A stretch of 64,000 bases of DNA, taken from CAVZXS01 sp963779325 (lineage in GTDB: Bacteria; Bacteroidota; Bacteroidia; Chitinophagales; Chitinophagaceae). Under the pieces are notes generated by a model. It had not been told where the DNA came from. It made no database searches and saw only the letters and a program-made list of their open reading frames with translations. Where the stretch lies: assembly GCA_963779325.1 (NCBI GenBank), contig CAVZXS010000002.1, positions 310,001 through 374,000 of the forward strand, written 5' to 3'. Of this stretch, positions 26,403 to 34,838 are shown one piece after another. Both the position numbers and the translations under genes were made by a program. Each line of letters opens with the position of its first letter. Within the stretch, counting starts at the first letter, position 1.

Positions 26403-26436
26403 GAAGATTTAATATTTGGATATTTATTAAATCTTC
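26403..26436. repeat. Perfect 12-base inverted repeat in the rpsN-rpsH spacer
   Basis: GAAGATTTAATA (26403-26414) and TATTAAATCTTC (26425-26436) are exact inverses around a ten-base loop. There is no T-run. The arm begins with the same word as the rpsS-rplV element. Confidence 0.6.
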
Positions 26437-26483
26437 AATTTGAAACAATATTAAGTAAAACAATATTCAATCTTAAATAGATT

Positions 26484-26882
26484 ATGGTAACAGATCCTAT
26501 AGCAGATTTTCTTACAAGAATTCGTAATGCGCAAATGGCCGGCCACCGTGTGGTAGACATACCCGCTTCTAATTTAAAGAAGCGTATGACTGAGATTTTG
26601 TATACGCAAGGTTATATTCTTAAATACAAATTTGAGGAAGATAAGAAACAGGGCATTATTAAAATAGCCCTGAAGTACGATGCACAAACCAAGCAACCGG
26701 CTATCCAGGCATTGGAAAGAATCAGCCGCCCGGGTTTACGTCAGTATTCAAAGCCTGAGGAATTCCGCCGTGTAAAAAATGGTTTGGGTGTAGCTATTAT
26801 TTCTACATCAAGAGGAGTAATGACGGATAAAGAAGCAAAGACGCACAATGTTGGTGGTGAAGTATTGTGTTATATATATTAA
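26484..26882 (+). CDS. rpsH: 30S ribosomal protein S8
   Basis: 132 residues. It starts MVTDPIADFLTRIRNAQMAG, and the C-terminal RNA-binding part is GLGVAIISTSRGVMTDKEAK and NVGGEVLCYIY. S8 organises the central domain of 16S rRNA and in E. coli represses the spc operon. Confidence 0.97.
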   Translation: MVTDPIADFLTRIRNAQMAGHRVVDIPASNLKKRMTEILYTQGYILKYKFEEDKKQGIIKIALKYDAQTKQPAIQALERISRPGLRQYSKPEEFRRVKNGLGVAIISTSRGVMTDKEAKTHNVGGEVLCYIY

Positions 26883-26942
26883 AACATACCGGCTTGTAGC
26901 GTTAGGCTATCAGCTTGTAATAAAAAAATAAACTGAACTAAG

Positions 26943-27497
26943 ATGTCAAGAATAGGTAAACAGCCGGTTGTCATTCCAAGCGGAGTAACAGTTACACTGG
27001 GCAGCGATAATGTGATCACTGTAAAAGGTGCGAAAGGCGAATTGAAGCAAGCCATTGACCGTGACATTAAAGCGGAAGTAAAAGACGGTGAAGTTATTTT
27101 CACCCGTCCCACTGACCAAATCCGTCACCGGGCATTGCATGGTTTGTACCGCTCTTTGGTATCAAATATGGTGAAGGGAGTTACTGAAGGCTATACAAAA
27201 AAATTAGAATTGATTGGTGTAGGTTTTAAAGCCTCCAACCAGGGCAATTTACTTGATCTGTCTTTAGGATTTTCTCACAATATCGTTTTTGAAATACCTA
27301 AAGAACTGAAAGTAGCTACGGCACAGGAAAAAGGTCAAAACCCAACTATCTTTTTAGAAGGTATTGACGGACAATTGGTGGGCCAGGTAGCGGCTAAAAT
27401 ACGCGGCTTACGTAAGCCGGAACCGTACAAAGGAAAAGGTGTTCGCTATTCAGGTGAGATTGTACGCAAGAAAGCCGGTAAAGCTGCAGGTAAATAA
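26943..27497 (+). CDS. rplF: 50S ribosomal protein L6
   Basis: 184 residues. It starts MSRIGKQPVVIPSGVTVTLG and carries the C-terminal signature RKPEPYKGKGVRYSGEIVRK. L6 lies near the sarcin-ricin loop at the factor-binding site. Confidence 0.97.
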   Translation: MSRIGKQPVVIPSGVTVTLGSDNVITVKGAKGELKQAIDRDIKAEVKDGEVIFTRPTDQIRHRALHGLYRSLVSNMVKGVTEGYTKKLELIGVGFKASNQGNLLDLSLGFSHNIVFEIPKELKVATAQEKGQNPTIFLEGIDGQLVGQVAAKIRGLRKPEPYKGKGVRYSGEIVRKKAGKAAGK

Positions 27498-27594
27498 AAT
27501 GAATTGACCTGTTGAAAAGTAAATAAGAGGGCTTTTCAATAAATAAAAAAATAAACTGTTTCCGGCAGAATCGGAAATGTAAATAAAACAGAAC

Positions 27595-27954
27595 ATGAAG
27601 GAAAGTAACAAATCAGCGAGAAGAAAAAGGATTCAATACGGCATCCGTGCAAAACTGAGCGGTACTGCAGGCATGCCCCGTTTGGCTGTTTTCAGAAGCA
27701 ACACTGAAATATACGCCCAGTTAATAGATGATTCGAACGGGTTGACGATTGCCTCCGCTTCTTCTAAAGACAAAGATTTAAAAGCGCAAACCGGTACTAA
27801 AACCGATAAGAGCAAAATGGTTGGTCAGGCCGTTGCACGTAAAGCCGTAGCGCTGGGTGTAACCAAAGTAGCGTTCGATCGTGGCGGTTATTTATACCAC
27901 GGTCGCGTTAAGTCATTGGCTGATGGCGCAAGAGAAGGCGGATTACAATTTTAA
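27595..27954 (+). CDS. rplR: 50S ribosomal protein L18
   Basis: 119 residues. The basic N-terminus and RLAVFRSNTEIYAQLIDDSN are followed by KVAFDRGGYLYHGRVKSLAD and the end GAREGGLQF. L18 binds 5S rRNA with L5. It is 18 bases before rpsE. Confidence 0.97.
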   Translation: MKESNKSARRKRIQYGIRAKLSGTAGMPRLAVFRSNTEIYAQLIDDSNGLTIASASSKDKDLKAQTGTKTDKSKMVGQAVARKAVALGVTKVAFDRGGYLYHGRVKSLADGAREGGLQF

Positions 27955-27972
27955 TAAAGCAAACCGAAATAA

Positions 27973-28491
27973 ATGTCAAAAGTAATTTTAAACAAAGTAA
28001 AAGCAGGCGACCTTGAACTGAAAGACAAAGTTGTATCCATCAACCGTGTAGTAAAAACTACAAAAGGCGGACGTGCATTTAGTTTTTCGGCTTTAGTGGT
28101 AGTAGGTAATGAAGCCGGTGTAGTAGGTCATGGCTTGGGTAAAGCAAAGGAAGTACAGGAAGCTATTACAAAAGGTATCGAAGATGCTAAAAAGAATTTG
28201 ATTAAAGTTCCCGTTATGCACGGTACTATACCGCATGACCAATGGGCTAAGGAAGGTGCGGCTAAAGTATTGATTAAACCTGCAGCACATGGTACGGGTG
28301 TAATTGCCGGGGGCAGCATGCGTGCAGTACTGGAAGCAGCCGGTGTTACGGATGTATTGGCAAAATCGTTAGGTTCCGCTAATCCGCACAACGTGGTAAA
28401 AGCAACTTTTAAGGCATTAGCTTTATTACGCGAACCGATCAGTGTAGCTAAAACACGCAGCATCGGATTAAAGAAAGTATTTAACGGATAA
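27973..28491 (+). CDS. rpsE: 30S ribosomal protein S5
   Basis: 172 residues. The double-stranded RNA-binding domain contains KVVSINRVVKTTKGGRAFSF, and the C-terminal domain contains GTGVIAGGSMRAVLEAAGV and LGSANPHNVVKATFKAL. S5 lies at the mRNA entry and affects decoding fidelity. Confidence 0.97.
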   Translation: MSKVILNKVKAGDLELKDKVVSINRVVKTTKGGRAFSFSALVVVGNEAGVVGHGLGKAKEVQEAITKGIEDAKKNLIKVPVMHGTIPHDQWAKEGAAKVLIKPAAHGTGVIAGGSMRAVLEAAGVTDVLAKSLGSANPHNVVKATFKALALLREPISVAKTRSIGLKKVFNG

Positions 28492-28572
28492 TATACCGGT
28501 TACCGGTTACCGGTTTCTTGTTAAGAGAATCCTGTTACCGGCAACTTGAAACAGGTAACAAGAAACGAGATT

Positions 28573-28755
28573 ATGAAAAAGATAAAAATAACATTAGTAA
28601 AAAGTCCGATTGACAGACCGAACCGTCAGAAGTTAACACTTCAGGCATTGGGTTTGAACAAGGCTAACGCTACAAAAGAAGTAGAAGCTACTCCGCAAAT
28701 TTTGGGTATGGTTCGTAAAGTGAGCCATATGGTAAAAGTGGAAGAATTAGCGTAA
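28573..28755 (+). CDS. rpmD: 50S ribosomal protein L30
   Basis: 60 residues from the ATG at 28573, giving MKKIKITLVKSPIDRPNRQK, the usual L30 opening; an upstream in-frame ATG at 28546 would add nine residues lying in the repeat-like spacer and is unlikely. The family signature is LGLNKANATKEVEATPQILG. L30 is present in many but not all bacteria and sits between rpsE and rplO. Confidence 0.95.
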   Translation: MKKIKITLVKSPIDRPNRQKLTLQALGLNKANATKEVEATPQILGMVRKVSHMVKVEELA

Positions 28756-28889
28756 AAAAAGTAAAAAGTAAAAAGTCAAAAGGAAAAAATGAAATACAGG
28801 ACGGCTTTGTAAATTTTTACTTTTGATTTTTTAATTAATAAAAGCGAGCCCCGAAGCTTTTGGGGCGATGAGTAAAAAATAAAAGCAAA
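28756..28889. repeat. Self-complementary spacer rpmD-rplO
   Basis: AGTAAAAAGTCAAAAGG is answered by TTTTTACTTTTGATTTTTT about 40 bases later, and GCCCC/GGGGC (28848-28866) form a second hairpin. The short sequences are again unlike those of the neighbouring spacers, except in being self-complementary. Confidence 0.4.
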
Positions 28890-29339
28890 ATGAAACTACA
28901 CGAATTAAGGCCCGCTAAAGGCGCCACACAAAGAGAAAAAAGAATTGGTCGCGGTGAAGGTTCAGGTCATGGCGGTACATCTACACAAGGTAATAAGGGC
29001 GGACAAAGCCGTTCAGGTTATAAAAGGAAAATGGCGCACGAAGGTGGCCAGATGCCTATCCAACGTCGTCTTCCCAAGCGTGGGTTTAAAAACCCCGGTC
29101 GTATTGAATACAAAGTTTTCAATGTTGGTCAGATTGATCAGTTATTGGAAAAATATGATTTAAAAGAATTTACTTTAGAAAATCTTTACATCAACGGGTT
29201 GAGCAGCCAAAATGATAGAGTGAAAATTTTGGGTAACGGCGCTATTAAAGCAAAGCTTGCTTTTAAAGTAAACGCGGTGAGTGAAAAAGCGAAAGCGGCC
29301 ATTGAAGCTGCCGGTGGAACTGTAGAAATTGTTAAGTAA
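28890..29339 (+). CDS. rplO: 50S ribosomal protein L15
   Basis: 149 residues. The glycine-rich N-terminal arm (KRIGRGEGSGHGGTSTQGNK) and GGQMPIQRRLPKRGFKNPGR are diagnostic. L15 is a late 50S assembly protein. It precedes secY in the canonical order. Confidence 0.97.
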   Translation: MKLHELRPAKGATQREKRIGRGEGSGHGGTSTQGNKGGQSRSGYKRKMAHEGGQMPIQRRLPKRGFKNPGRIEYKVFNVGQIDQLLEKYDLKEFTLENLYINGLSSQNDRVKILGNGAIKAKLAFKVNAVSEKAKAAIEAAGGTVEIVK

Positions 29340-29356
29340 ATAGCTCTTTTCAAAAT

Positions 29357-29383
29357 TCCCGCCGGTTGCGGGACTTTTGATTT
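29357..29383 (+). terminator. Weak terminator or attenuator between rplO and secY
   Basis: TCCCGC (29357-29362) pairs with GCGGGA (29368-29373) over a five-base loop, followed by CTTTTGATTTT. The T-run is interrupted, so read-through into secY is likely; it may lower secY transcription relative to the ribosomal genes. Confidence 0.5.
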
Positions 29384-29474
29384 TATACACAACTAAAAAG
29401 ATGTAACTTGAACGCTCTATTAGCTGTAACGGATTACATACAATAATTAGTCGAAAAAAAACTTTTTAAACCCG

Positions 29475-30830
29475 GTGAAGAAATTTATACAGACACTTAA
29501 GAATATCTGGAGCATAGAAGAGCTGAGAAGTAAGATACTTTTTACGCTGTTGCTTATTTTAATATACCGTATAGGCAGCCATATCGTATTGCCGGGTATT
29601 GACCCTATAAAGATGGCGGAGCAAATGAAAGGATCGAGCCAGGGTATACTTGGTTTGATAGATCAGTTTGCCGGCGGCGCTTTTTCTATGGCTTCTATTT
29701 TTGCGTTAGGTATCATGCCTTATATTTCCGCATCTATTTTTATGCAATTGATGACGGTATTGGTTCCGCAGTTTCAAAAAATGCAAAAAGAAGGTGACAG
29801 CGGTCGTAAAAAAATCACCCAGTGGACAAGATACCTCACAGTAGGTGTTACCTTATTACAAGCATCCGCTTATGTGGCCTATTTGCGTAGTATGGCAGGC
29901 AACAGCGGAGCGATAATCCCGAGCTACGACGCCTCCTATTTTTATTTGACCACCGTTATTGTTTTAACTGCGGGTACATTGTTTGTAATGTGGATGGGTG
30001 AAAAAATCACTGATAAAGGTTTGGGTAACGGTACGTCATTAATCATCATGGTGGGTATTCTGGCACGTTTACCGCAGTCATTCTTTGGTGAACTAACATT
30101 GAAGTCCGTTCGTTCGGGAATGATATTGATTTTCATTATTGAAATAGCTGTATTGATTGCCATTATCATGGGGTGTATTTTGCTGGTGCAGGGTACAAGA
30201 AAAATACCGGTGAACTATGCAAAACAAATTGTGGGCAACAGGCAGTTTGGCGGCGCAAGACAATTTTTACCTATTAAAGTAAACAGCGCCGGCGTGATGC
30301 CGATCATATTCGCACAGGCTGTTTTGTTTTTACCTACACTTTTAAATCCTACCAAGTTCGCACAATCAGAAACAGGGCAGGGTTTTATGCGTGCCTTTAC
30401 TGATCATACCAATATTTGGTACATGCTTATTTATTCTACCGTTGTTATTGGTTTTACTTTCTTGTACACGGCTTTAATATTTAATCCCAAGCAAATAGCG
30501 GATAATCTTAAACAGAACAATGGTTTTATACCGGGTGTAAAACCGGGACAGCCAACTACGGATTATATCGGTTCCATTATGGACAGGATTACATTGCCCG
30601 GCGCTGTATTACTTGCCTTTGTCGGCATATTGCCCGGTATAGCGCAGTTAATGGGTGTGTCTCCGGGTTTTTCTACTTTCTTTGGCGGTACATCTTTATT
30701 AATTATGGTGGGTGTGGTGCTTGATACATTACAGCAAATAGAAACACAATTAATGATGCGCCAGTACGACGGTTTAATGAAAAGCGGTAGAATACAGGGA
30801 AGGCAGACCGCATCAAATGTTCAAATGTAA
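29475..30830 (+). CDS. secY: Preprotein translocase subunit SecY
   Basis: 451 residues with ten transmembrane segments, the channel of the Sec translocon in the inner membrane. The GTG at 29475 gives (M)KKFIQTLKNIWSIEELRSK, the conserved opening amphipathic helix. Signatures are LGIMPYISASIFMQLMTVL in TM2, NGTSLIIMVGILARLP, and GKITDKGLGNG-like EKITDKGLGNGTSL. The C-terminal loop LQQIETQLMMRQYDGLMKSG contains the ribosome-contacting region. It is the last membrane gene of the spc operon and is followed by a terminator. Confidence 0.97.
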   Translation: MKKFIQTLKNIWSIEELRSKILFTLLLILIYRIGSHIVLPGIDPIKMAEQMKGSSQGILGLIDQFAGGAFSMASIFALGIMPYISASIFMQLMTVLVPQFQKMQKEGDSGRKKITQWTRYLTVGVTLLQASAYVAYLRSMAGNSGAIIPSYDASYFYLTTVIVLTAGTLFVMWMGEKITDKGLGNGTSLIIMVGILARLPQSFFGELTLKSVRSGMILIFIIEIAVLIAIIMGCILLVQGTRKIPVNYAKQIVGNRQFGGARQFLPIKVNSAGVMPIIFAQAVLFLPTLLNPTKFAQSETGQGFMRAFTDHTNIWYMLIYSTVVIGFTFLYTALIFNPKQIADNLKQNNGFIPGVKPGQPTTDYIGSIMDRITLPGAVLLAFVGILPGIAQLMGVSPGFSTFFGGTSLLIMVGVVLDTLQQIETQLMMRQYDGLMKSGRIQGRQTASNVQM

Positions 30831-30850
30831 CAGCTAATTTATTTATACTG

Positions 30851-30876
30851 ACCCGGTAAGAAATTGCCGGGTTTTT
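30851..30876 (+). terminator. Rho-independent terminator after secY
   Basis: ACCCGG (30851-30856) pairs with CCGGGT (30867-30872) over a ten-base loop and is followed by a run of five T. It separates the ribosomal cluster from map, which starts 30 bases further on. Confidence 0.75.
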
Positions 30877-30905
30877 ATTTAGAAAAAAGAATTTATTTTG
30901 CAGGG

Positions 30906-31745
30906 ATGATTTACTACAAAACAAATGCGGAAATAGAATTGATGCGGCAGAGTGCTTTGCTGGTAAGTAAAACCCTTGCTGAAATAGCTAAAGTATTAAA
31001 GCCCGGCATTGATACATTGACTCTTGATATAATGATCGGTGAATTTGTGAGAGATCATAAAGCGATTCCTTCTTTTTTAAATTATAACGGCTATCCTTTT
31101 AATTCATGTATTTCGGTAAATGATGTGGTGGTGCATGGTTTCCCCAATAAAAAACCGTTGCGTGAGGGTGATATTATTTCCGTTGATATAGGTGTTATTC
31201 TGAACGGGTGGCACGGAGATCATGCCTATACATTCGCCATAGGTAGCCCGGGTGAGGATGTATTAAAATTGATAAGAGTTACTAAAGAATCATTATACAA
31301 GGGCATTGAAAAAGCTGTAGCAGGCAATCGTATTGGTGATATTGCTTTTGCCATACAGGAACATACGGAAAAAAGAAACGGGTACGGTGTTGTAAGAGAA
31401 TTGGTAGGTCATGGTTTGGGAAAAAAACTGCACGAAGACCCGCAGGTACCCAACTATGGTAAAAGAGGAAGCGGTACTAAAATGAAAGAAGGACTTGTAC
31501 TTGCTATAGAGCCTATGATAAATATGGGTACTAAAGATGTGTATACGGAAAGCGACGGTTGGACGGTGCGAACAAAAGACGGCAAACCTTCCGTGCATTT
31601 CGAGCATGATGTATGTATAAAGAAACACAAAGCCGATATTCTCTCTGATTATACAACTATAGAAGCCGCTGAAAAAGCGAATCCTCATTTAGTTACGGCT
31701 GCTTATCAAGCTGAGGCTTTAGTTGAACAAATGCCCATGCAGTAA
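30906..31745 (+). CDS. map: Type I methionine aminopeptidase
   Basis: 279 residues from the ATG at 30906 (MIYYKTNAEIELMRQSALLV). An upstream in-frame TTG at 30864 lies inside the secY terminator hairpin and is rejected. All five metal ligands are visible: the two Asp in VDIGVILNGWHGDHAYTF, the His in GHGLGKKLHEDPQVPNYG, and the Glu residues in LAIEPMI and FEHDVCI. The enzyme removes the first Met from new proteins. It lies after secY as usual in this phylum, but infA, rpmJ, rpsM, rpsK, rpsD, rpoA and rplQ do not follow. Its last 53 bases overlap the 3' end of the convergent acyltransferase gene. Confidence 0.96.
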   Translation: MIYYKTNAEIELMRQSALLVSKTLAEIAKVLKPGIDTLTLDIMIGEFVRDHKAIPSFLNYNGYPFNSCISVNDVVVHGFPNKKPLREGDIISVDIGVILNGWHGDHAYTFAIGSPGEDVLKLIRVTKESLYKGIEKAVAGNRIGDIAFAIQEHTEKRNGYGVVRELVGHGLGKKLHEDPQVPNYGKRGSGTKMKEGLVLAIEPMINMGTKDVYTESDGWTVRTKDGKPSVHFEHDVCIKKHKADILSDYTTIEAAEKANPHLVTAAYQAEALVEQMPMQ

Positions 31746-32667
31746 AAGGAAGTATCAGCAACAATAAAAATAACCACGGGCTTTTAAACACAAGAAAAGC
31801 TAACAGTGTAATCAATAAAACATAAACCGGGTAAGTAAAAGTCAATATGGCAATCATTACCGAATCAAAATGATCGGTTAAAAAACGCCTCTTTTTCAGC
31901 ATAAAATATTTTACGGGCAAATAAAGCGGGCAATGAATAATATAACCGACAACTGCGGGTACAGTCAGTACTATTTTTTTTAATAAAGAGTTTTTTACTG
32001 TTAGTAACTCCCTTTTTTTTTCAGTATCGGTTTTATCTATTTCATATACGAGCCGGCTAAGTTGTTGTTGTAATAAATAATTGAACTGTTGATTTCTTAT
32101 TCCTTCCGAAGCACTCCAATCAATATCTTTTTTTTCAATCATGGTACCGAAGTTGATAAAAATATTTTTTCCGAAACGGAAGAAGGAGCTGTAGTTGATA
32201 CCTGCGGGCAATACTTTCAGCGGTATTCCTTCTTCCCATGTTTTTACCGCCAGCCTCGCCGTTCCTTTTTTTAATGCACGTAAATGCCATTCATTAATAC
32301 ATTTGCCTTCGCTGAAAATTTGCACCAGCCCGTTCTTTTGGAAAATACGTACGCAGGCGTCAAATGTTTTATAATTGTCCGACAGGTTTTCAACTCCCTC
32401 GCTTGTTCTGTAAACGGGTAAAATTTTTACCGCTTCAAAAATTCTTTTCACACGTTTATTTATAAACGCATCGCCTCTTGCCAACGACCAGATGGGTTGT
32501 TCAAATAAAACATCCAGCAATACAGCATCCAAAAAAGAGTTGGGATGATTGCATGCAAGTAACAGCGGTCCTTTCTCTTTTAAAAGCCGTCGGTTGTTGA
32601 TGATAATCTTCCTGCAAAAAATAAGAGAAGACAGCCCGACCAAAATTTTTAATAAAGAATATAACAT
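31693..32667 (-). CDS. Lysophospholipid/glycerol-phosphate acyltransferase family protein
   Basis: 324 residues. The acyltransferase core has the catalytic motif NHPNSFLDA, spacing HxxxxxD instead of the common HxxxxD, then FSEGKCINEWHLRALKKGTA and the acceptor-region LPAGINYSS. Two or three C-terminal hydrophobic segments (VMIAILTFTYPVYVLLITLL, PWLFLLLLILPFTAWAF) anchor it in the membrane. The family transfers fatty acyl groups to lysophosphatidate, glycerol phosphate or other lipids; the acceptor here is unknown. It is convergent with map and overlaps it by 53 bases. Confidence 0.85.
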   Translation of the reverse strand: MLYSLLKILVGLSSLIFCRKIIINNRRLLKEKGPLLLACNHPNSFLDAVLLDVLFEQPIWSLARGDAFINKRVKRIFEAVKILPVYRTSEGVENLSDNYKTFDACVRIFQKNGLVQIFSEGKCINEWHLRALKKGTARLAVKTWEEGIPLKVLPAGINYSSFFRFGKNIFINFGTMIEKKDIDWSASEGIRNQQFNYLLQQQLSRLVYEIDKTDTEKKRELLTVKNSLLKKIVLTVPAVVGYIIHCPLYLPVKYFMLKKRRFLTDHFDSVMIAILTFTYPVYVLLITLLAFLVFKSPWLFLLLLILPFTAWAFVQLKPQLDKQP

Positions 32668-32717
32668 AAATTGTGAATTATTAATTAATAATTATTAATT
32701 AATAATTTGATTAGCGT
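32668..32717. repeat. A+T palindromic tandem repeat between two minus-strand genes
   Basis: ATTATTAATTAATA is present twice in direct order, and each copy is close to a palindrome. It fills the 50 bases between the YiiX-like gene and the acyltransferase gene. It could be a binding site or only low-complexity spacer. Confidence 0.4.
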
Positions 32718-33308
32718 TTAAAGAATACGGTATTTCATTTCTACTCTCTTGTCTTTCCAAATTTCCTGCGGGCTGGTGTAACTGTCGTTCATAGGGAAAA
32801 GAACACCTGCCTTTGCAAAACAATCTCTTACCAATTCACTGCAGATGTAGTTCCGGTTTTTTTCGCGTTTACCAATCCGGAAAAGTATGCGCAGCATAAT
32901 ACGAACGATTTCCCAATTATCATATGGTCTTGTCAGTTCATCCAAACCAAAGCTGATACCTTTATTTAAACTCTCTTTACCCGGCATCTCGGTCAATTTT
33001 GCCAACACAATTTGCCCTTTATACGGTCTCTTTTTCCCTTTATAATCCTTTATATACTTTGATAAGGGAATAAGCCTGATGCCGATATAAGGCTCGGCTT
33101 CCAGTACCAATACACGGCCCAGTTCTTCATCTTTATAAATAATAGCTACGTGGCTCCAGGTGCTTTTGGTAAGGCGCTGTATAATGCCCGAGAATGTATA
33201 ACTGCCCGAGCTGAAAAAAAGATGGCCCGTTTTCAGGTGGTCACGAATTTTTTCATAGGGTATAACGGGTAACTCCTTAAGCTGTTTTTTGGTAAATAGT
33301 TGTGCCAT
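32718..33308 (-). CDS. YiiX/YebB-like permuted NlpC/P60 papain-fold hydrolase
   Basis: 196 residues from the ATG at 33308 (MAQLFTKKQLKELPVIPYEK). In the permuted papain-like fold the catalytic His is in STWSHVAIIYKDEE near residue 58 and the Cys in NYICSELVRDCF near residue 163. Family members cleave peptides, amides or lipids; no signal peptide is present. A longer start eight codons upstream would enter the promoter region of the divergent flavoprotein gene and is less likely. The pair of divergent genes are 63 bases apart. Confidence 0.8.
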   Translation of the reverse strand: MAQLFTKKQLKELPVIPYEKIRDHLKTGHLFFSSGSYTFSGIIQRLTKSTWSHVAIIYKDEELGRVLVLEAEPYIGIRLIPLSKYIKDYKGKKRPYKGQIVLAKLTEMPGKESLNKGISFGLDELTRPYDNWEIVRIMLRILFRIGKREKNRNYICSELVRDCFAKAGVLFPMNDSYTSPQEIWKDKRVEMKYRIL

Positions 33309-33371
33309 GACGATGGATTTATAAACGAACATAATAAAAATTCAACTTTCTTTGCTGCAAAGTTTTACGTA

Positions 33372-34619
33372 GTGTCTGAACAACTGATTGTAATAGGCGG
33401 CGGTGCGGCCGGTTTTTTTTGTGCGGTTAATGCGGCACGGATGAATCCTGCGTTAAAAGTAACCATCCTGGAAAAAACGGGTAAACAGCTATCGAAAGTA
33501 AAAGTAAGCGGTGGCGGACGTTGCAATGTAACCCATGCCTGTTTCGATATAGCGGATATGAGCAAGAAATATCCGCGCGGACAAAACTTTGTAAAGAAAA
33601 CTTTTCATCAATTTTTTACTACGGATATCATTGAATGGTTCAGGGAAAGAGGAGTGGAGCTTAAAACAGAAAAAGACGGACGTATGTTTCCTGTCAGCAA
33701 TTCATCGCAAACAATTATTGATTGTTTATTGCGTGAAGCAGATAAGTATGGTGTAGAAGTAATAATGAATACTGAGGTAAGAAGCCTGAGAACAGAGGCC
33801 GGAAGTCAGAAGTCAGATTTTAGGAAGTTCCATCTTGAATTGTCCGACTTCCGACTTCTGACCTCTGATTTTGTCTGTATTGCTTCAGGCGGTTACCCAA
33901 AATCATTCATGTTCGATTGGTTAAAAGAAACCGGGCATACGATTGAAGAACCCGTACCATCTTTATTTACATTTAATATGCCCGGTAATCCTATTACAAA
34001 ACTGCCCGGCATAAGTGTAGAAAATGCAAAAGTAAAAGTGCAGGGTACAAAATTAGAAGAAGAAGGACCGTTGCTGATTACGCATTGGGGTATGAGCGGC
34101 CCGGTTATATTGCGATTGAGTGCATGGGGTGCGAGAGAATTGAAAGATAAGAATTGGGAGTTTATAATTTCTATAAACTGGATACCGGGTTACAACGAAA
34201 TAAGTTTAAAAGAAAAAATGCAGCAGCTGCGATTTGAAATGGCTGCGCAAAAAATAAACAATCGAAATCCTTTTTCATTGCCCAATCGTTTATGGGAATT
34301 TTTAGCAGCACAAGCGGGAATAAACACTGAAATGCGGTGGGCCGATCTGCCGGCTAAAGAACAAAACAAGTTGATAAAAAATCTTTGTGTTTTTGAATGC
34401 AATGTAAAAGGTAAAACAACTTTTAAAGAAGAGTTTGTAACTGCCGGCGGCATTAAGCTGAACGAAGTGGATGCCAATACGATGATGAGTAAAAAAGTAT
34501 CCAATCTTTTTTTTGCCGGTGAAATACTGGATGTGGATGGCATTACGGGCGGCTTTAATTTTCAGCATGCCTGGACAAGCGGATGGATTGCCGCGAAGCA
34601 TATCGCAGGGTTTAAATAA
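33372..34619 (+). CDS. HI0933/BaiN-family FAD-dependent oxidoreductase
   Basis: 415 residues from a GTG start at 33372, giving (M)SEQLIVIGGGAAGFFCAVNA, the FAD dinucleotide-binding motif at the very N-terminus. Frames reaching upstream to 33300 would overlap the promoter-like CTTTCTTTG at 33347-33355 and the divergent gene. Later signatures are KVSGGGRCNVTHA, IASGGYPKS, TGLLITHWGMSGPVILRLS-like EGPLLITHWGMSGPVILRLS, and the C-terminal FAGEILDVDGITGGFNFQHA. The physiological substrate is unknown; one member is a bile-acid reductase. About 28 residues near position 140-170 are coded by an inverted repeat (33793-33867) and look like an insertion. Confidence 0.88.
   Translation: MSEQLIVIGGGAAGFFCAVNAARMNPALKVTILEKTGKQLSKVKVSGGGRCNVTHACFDIADMSKKYPRGQNFVKKTFHQFFTTDIIEWFRERGVELKTEKDGRMFPVSNSSQTIIDCLLREADKYGVEVIMNTEVRSLRTEAGSQKSDFRKFHLELSDFRLLTSDFVCIASGGYPKSFMFDWLKETGHTIEEPVPSLFTFNMPGNPITKLPGISVENAKVKVQGTKLEEEGPLLITHWGMSGPVILRLSAWGARELKDKNWEFIISINWIPGYNEISLKEKMQQLRFEMAAQKINNRNPFSLPNRLWEFLAAQAGINTEMRWADLPAKEQNKLIKNLCVFECNVKGKTTFKEEFVTAGGIKLNEVDANTMMSKKVSNLFFAGEILDVDGITGGFNFQHAWTSGWIAAKHIAGFK
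33793..33867. repeat. Palindromic repeat element inside the flavoprotein gene
   Basis: Arms at 33793-33817 and 33843-33867, 25 bases each, are complementary at about 21 positions. They consist of GAAGTCAGAAGTC-type words, like the word-repeat spacers elsewhere. The element is read in frame and contributes EAGSQKSDFRK and DFRLLTSDF between two conserved strands. Confidence 0.65.
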
Positions 34620-34795
34620 CTATGGAATTTCGATGGGCCTATTGCCACATTTATGTAAAACTGCTACTTACTTTGCCCAATAGAATTCCTGTAGATGAAT
34701 GGAGCGTCGCAACCCAAGCCCAATCAGGGTTTCAGGCCCCCGGTTCAATACAAAAAAAAGACCCTGAAAACGGATTTTTCCCCGGCTGATTGTCC

Positions 34796-34803
34796 TATCT
34801 TTG
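34796..34803 (+). promoter_or_regulatory. Probable rpsA promoter (-7 box TATCTTTG)
   Basis: TATCTTTG matches TAnnTTTG and lies 36 bases before the rpsA ATG. The T-run at 34775-34779 is the only -33 candidate and is slightly close. The rest of 34620-34795 shows no gene. Confidence 0.6.
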
Positions 34804-34838
34804 CCGCCCCGAATTAATAAACCCCTCGGGACCAATTT

